This document shows, piece after piece, positions 61,150-64,000 of a stretch of 64,000 nt of DNA. The notes beneath the pieces were generated by a model. The model was not told where the DNA came from. It saw only the letters and a program-made list of their open reading frames with translations, and ran no database searches. This DNA is from Triglochin maritima. Its lineage: Eukaryota > Streptophyta > Magnoliopsida > Alismatales > Juncaginaceae. The DNA lies in NCBI GenBank assembly GCA_963682175.1, contig OY821778.1:47406598-47470597 (forward strand), written 5' to 3'. The translations under genes were made by a program, and so were the position numbers. How positions within the stretch are numbered: the stretch's first letter is position 1; every line of letters begins with the position of its first letter.

Positions 61150-61941
61150 CTCCTTCTTCTTCTTCTTCTTCTTCTTCTTCTTCTACTTTACTTTCTCTTT
61201 TTAATTAGGTTTAGCCGTTCCTACTTCCTACTTTACGGATTGGGTATTTGATTTGGGTTGGGTTGGGTTGGGGAACGAAGAGAAAAAACCAAACCAAACC
61301 AAATTATATAAAGTTTTATTTTATATTTCACTATTTTCGGGTTCTGGACCGGATCCTCTTCTTTCCAACGATTACTGGAATGGAATGGAATGGACTGGAC
61401 TGGACTACTTAAGTGGGTTGCTATGGACTGGGCTCGATCGATTATATTGAATTATTATGCATTTATTTACACATGATATGATTATATTGAATTGTTTTGT
61501 TGGATCTGTTGACCATTTTGTTGTGTTGATGGATGATGTTCAAAGAAAGGCTGTGTCTCTCTGACTCTCGCCTGACCTGTATATTAATTTCTTGCGATCA
61601 AACCACATCCATCCATCTTCTCCTCCAAGTTGTTATTCAAATTAACGAACGTGATGGATGATACATGCATGTATGTTCGGATATTTCGATATAGGTAGTG
61701 TAGTTAGACATTATATTATTAATTTAGACCATCACATAAATACATAAGCTAGTAGATAGTAGATAACGCCTGTCCATCCAACTCCAACCATATCTATCTA
61801 TCTATGTATGTATATCTTCCTTCTCTAGTGGCCTAGCATAGCTAGCTCGTACGTTCGTACGTTCAATCCTAACTTGAACTACCCCTATTATTACACCTCT
61901 CTCTTCTCCTCCTTCCTTAGCTCCTCCTCCATTCCCACAAC

Positions 61942-61972
<31 letters not shown>

Positions 61973-62055
61973 GCACATTACATCTTCGATCCATCTCTCC
62001 GTCGCCTGCGTCGATCCATTTCGTTAACTAAATCTTCAACAACAACATTACATAC
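61150..62055. other. intergenic region between RPN8 and TPR gene
   Basis: This divergent promoter region serves RPN8 (minus) and the TPR gene (plus). It contains a TTC run at 61152-61184 in the RPN8 5' leader, GGGTTG and TGGAC/TGGAA short repeats near 61255 and 61378, CTAT/TATG repeats near 61792-61815, and an ACGC tetranucleotide run at 61943-61970. A short ORF (61874-62086) overlaps the TPR start codon in another frame. Confidence 0.5.
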
Positions 62056-63086
62056 ATGTTGCATATGGGTGCTGCATCAGGATTAATAATGAATTGGTCG
62101 GCAAACATCAGTAAGACATGCATGCATGCATGCATGCATCTTCTTCTTCTTCTTGTTGATCATCCATCGGTTGGTTAATTGGTTTTCGAAACCTACAACG
62201 TACTACATACATACAAATTATATATATATATATATAACCTTGTTGTTGCTGTTGTTGTATGATTGCAGACGACGTGGTCAACAACAGATCATCATCATCA
62301 TCATCAACATCAGTACCGGTCCGTCCACCCAACTCCAAATATTGCACCATCTTCAGATCCCATCGGCCATCTGCCACCGCATCATCATCGCAGGACCTCA
62401 CCTGGTCTCATGAGGCGGTCGTCGTGGCCCCACCCCATTGGATGTGCATGATGTCCACAACCACCATTAATATAAACACAAACACAAAGAATATTAAGGC
62501 GTCCTCCGTTAACCTGCTCCAAGAAACGGCATCGTCAATCGACAAGGCCGCCTTCTGCTGCGGCCTCCTCTTCCACCACATCTTCTCCAACACTACTCCC
62601 TCTCTCTTGCCCTCCATAATGCTCCTCGCCTCATGGAGAGACGTCCTCCGCGCTGCCGACTCCATGATTAATCGCTCCACCCTGCCGCCGGATCTGGAGA
62701 AGGAGGAGGACCACTACCGTCTCCGACCCGACTATGTAAGGACGGAGTTGACGTACCAGGCAGCCTTGGAGGAGGAGCCTTATAACACCCTTTACCTTTC
62801 CAATTACGCACAGTTTCTTTATGTGGTGGCAAAGGACCACCACAGGGCCGACCACTACTTCAGGAGGGCGGTCGAGGCTGAAACCGATGCTGCTGCCGAA
62901 TGTCTCAGTCGATACGCCGACTTCCTGTGGTTGGCCAACAACGACTTCAGTGCCGCCGAGGAGACCTATCTTAAGGCTCTGTCCACCGACCCTGGGAACA
63001 TCTTCCTCGCCGCCAAGTACGCGCATTTCCTTTGGTCCACCGGCGGTGAGGACACCTGCATGCTTCCCCCTCAGCCAATGCTTTAA
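62056..63086 (+). CDS. TPR-like superfamily protein
   Basis: Two exons, 62056-62110 and 62269-63086, give 290 aa. The first encodes MLHMGAASGLIMNWSANI and joins with phase 1. The C-terminal part, about residues 160-285, has degenerate TPR helices: LTYQAALEEEPYNTLYLSNY, then HYFRRAVEAE, CLSRYADFLWL, AEETYLKALSTDPGN and AKYAHFLWSTGGEDTC. This tail is typical of a plant TPR-like family whose function is poorly known. The N-terminal 100 residues are Ser/Thr/Asn-rich and low in conservation. The Met at 62056 is preferred because the phase-correct splice reaches it; starting at 62259 inside the intron is the alternative. Confidence 0.85.
62117..62139. repeat. CATG repeat in TPR intron
   Basis: Tandem CATG (CATGCATG, the RY motif core) begins six bases after the exon 1 donor and is followed by a TTC run. 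RY motifs bind B3 factors, but in this simple repeat a function is speculative. Confidence 0.8.
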
Positions 63087-63742
63087 TGCATGGTTACTGA
63101 TCAATTTAATTAATCGATCACAAAATTAATTAATGATGCAGCCCCATCCTATTTATATATGTAAGAAGGAGCTACCTAGAATTGCATGCTCTGCGCATCT
63201 GTTTATGTACGTACGTACGTCTTCTACTGCGGATGCGGATCATTAATCGATGTGGTTACTGTAATTTAATTCCATCTTTCCTTCTTCTGCATGCATGCGG
63301 TCCTGTGTGTTTGTATATATATATATATATATATATATATGATTTGACGAGAGTTATCGAATAATTAAGGAATATTGATGGGAGGTTGAGAAGAGCAAGG
63401 AGCACATGTTGCCTCCTTCCTGTACAAATAACTGCAATAGATTTTTGTGGATCAGCATGGATATGTTTTATCTGTTCAGGGTAGAGCAAGTGTTGACCTA
63501 CGGAGAAGCAAGAACTTAAATGATTATATATATATATATATATGAATTCTCAAGTGAACTCAGGGCTTAATCAAACTAAATTAAGCTCCAACAATATCCA
63601 CCACTCATTTCAAATTGTAAGGTATATTAAGAAAAAAAAGGTTATGCTAATGAATGGTGAGATTAACTGTAAATAAGATCCAATGGTGAGATTGTAGGGG
63701 GCTTAAACTAAATTTGATGAGCCCTAGGCTCACTAGAGCTTG

Positions 63743-63822
<80 letters not shown>

Positions 63823-64000
63823 TCTACGACGTTATTTTTTATTTTAAGCTCCCACCATATCTACCGCACATCTGAAATTGTAAGGTAGATTATAAGAAAA
63901 ACGGTTATGCTAATTAAATGTGAGATTAACCGTAAATGAAATCCAATACTGAGATTGTGAGAGACATAAGATGAGCTTTGAGCTCACTAGATTTTGACTC
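63087..64000. repeat. downstream region with TA microsatellites and two copies of a diverged repeat
   Basis: No gene is supported. TA runs lie at 63313-63340, 63524-63542 and 63747-63821 (about 75 bases). A repeat of about 160 bases, running from AAGCTCC, through AAATTGTAAGGTA, GGTTATGCTAA and TGAGATTAA, to GAGCTCACTAGA, is seen at 63582-63746 and again at 63846-64000. The second copy reaches the window edge. Confidence 0.75.

Noticed and set aside
62108..63104. Minus-strand ORFs across the TPR gene
   Set aside because: They mirror the TPR exon and have no family resemblance.

Overview
This window is nuclear DNA of a flowering plant. It is AT-rich, its genes have many short exons separated by GT..AG introns, and its proteins match well-known plant families (TASH3, mitochondrial UCP, plant LIM, DIVARICATA-type MYB, RPN8). 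It also carries plant-type Copia, Gypsy-like, RTE and MITE elements. I cannot name the species. All exon coordinates were deduced by eye from GT/AG signals, reading phase and recalled family conservation; none was checked against transcripts or databases.

Layout, left to right. 1-1200: AT-rich nested inverted repeats and a GC-rich palindrome. 1722-5342 (+): an ELM2/SANT chromatin protein gene whose middle has been tandemly duplicated, creating a chimeric exon. 6582-18137 (+): TASH3, the SH3 subunit of the endocytic TPLATE complex, in 26 exons, with a 9-bp-TSD MITE in intron 9 and an antisense, 5'-truncated RTE LINE with a 19-bp TSD in intron 20. 19740-22099 (-): mitochondrial uncoupling protein in 9 exons, head to head with a LIM gene that keeps only its second LIM domain (22529-23813, +). 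25189-25965 (+): a DIVARICATA/MYBS-type two-repeat MYB.

28000-41400 is transposon-rich. It holds two MITEs, a full-length young Copia element (29595-35401, 614-bp LTRs, CTTCA TSD, three in-frame stops), and a Gypsy-like LTR remnant interrupted by a 1520-bp solo LTR that contains an array of GGTCGACC palindromes. 41461-45455 (-) is a conserved plant protein of unknown function with a Pru/PH-like segment. 46964-54783 is an older, decayed Copia element. It was interrupted first by a Gypsy-type LTR/PBS fragment and second by another copy of the solo LTR, which split the RT gene between two codons. 55724-58213 holds inverted-repeat transposons, including a 1.25-kb one with internal palindromic arrays.

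The right end returns to genes: RPN8 of the 26S proteasome lid (58503-61149, -, 9 exons) and a TPR-like protein gene (62056-63086, +). The window ends in TA microsatellites between two copies of a diverged repeat.

The host genes do not form an operon or an evident shared pathway; this is ordinary eukaryotic gene order. The most interesting signals are structural: the in-frame intragenic duplication in the ELM2/SANT gene, the palindrome-rich solo LTR pair, the inverted-repeat arrays of the 55.7-kb element, and the nesting order of the retroelements.
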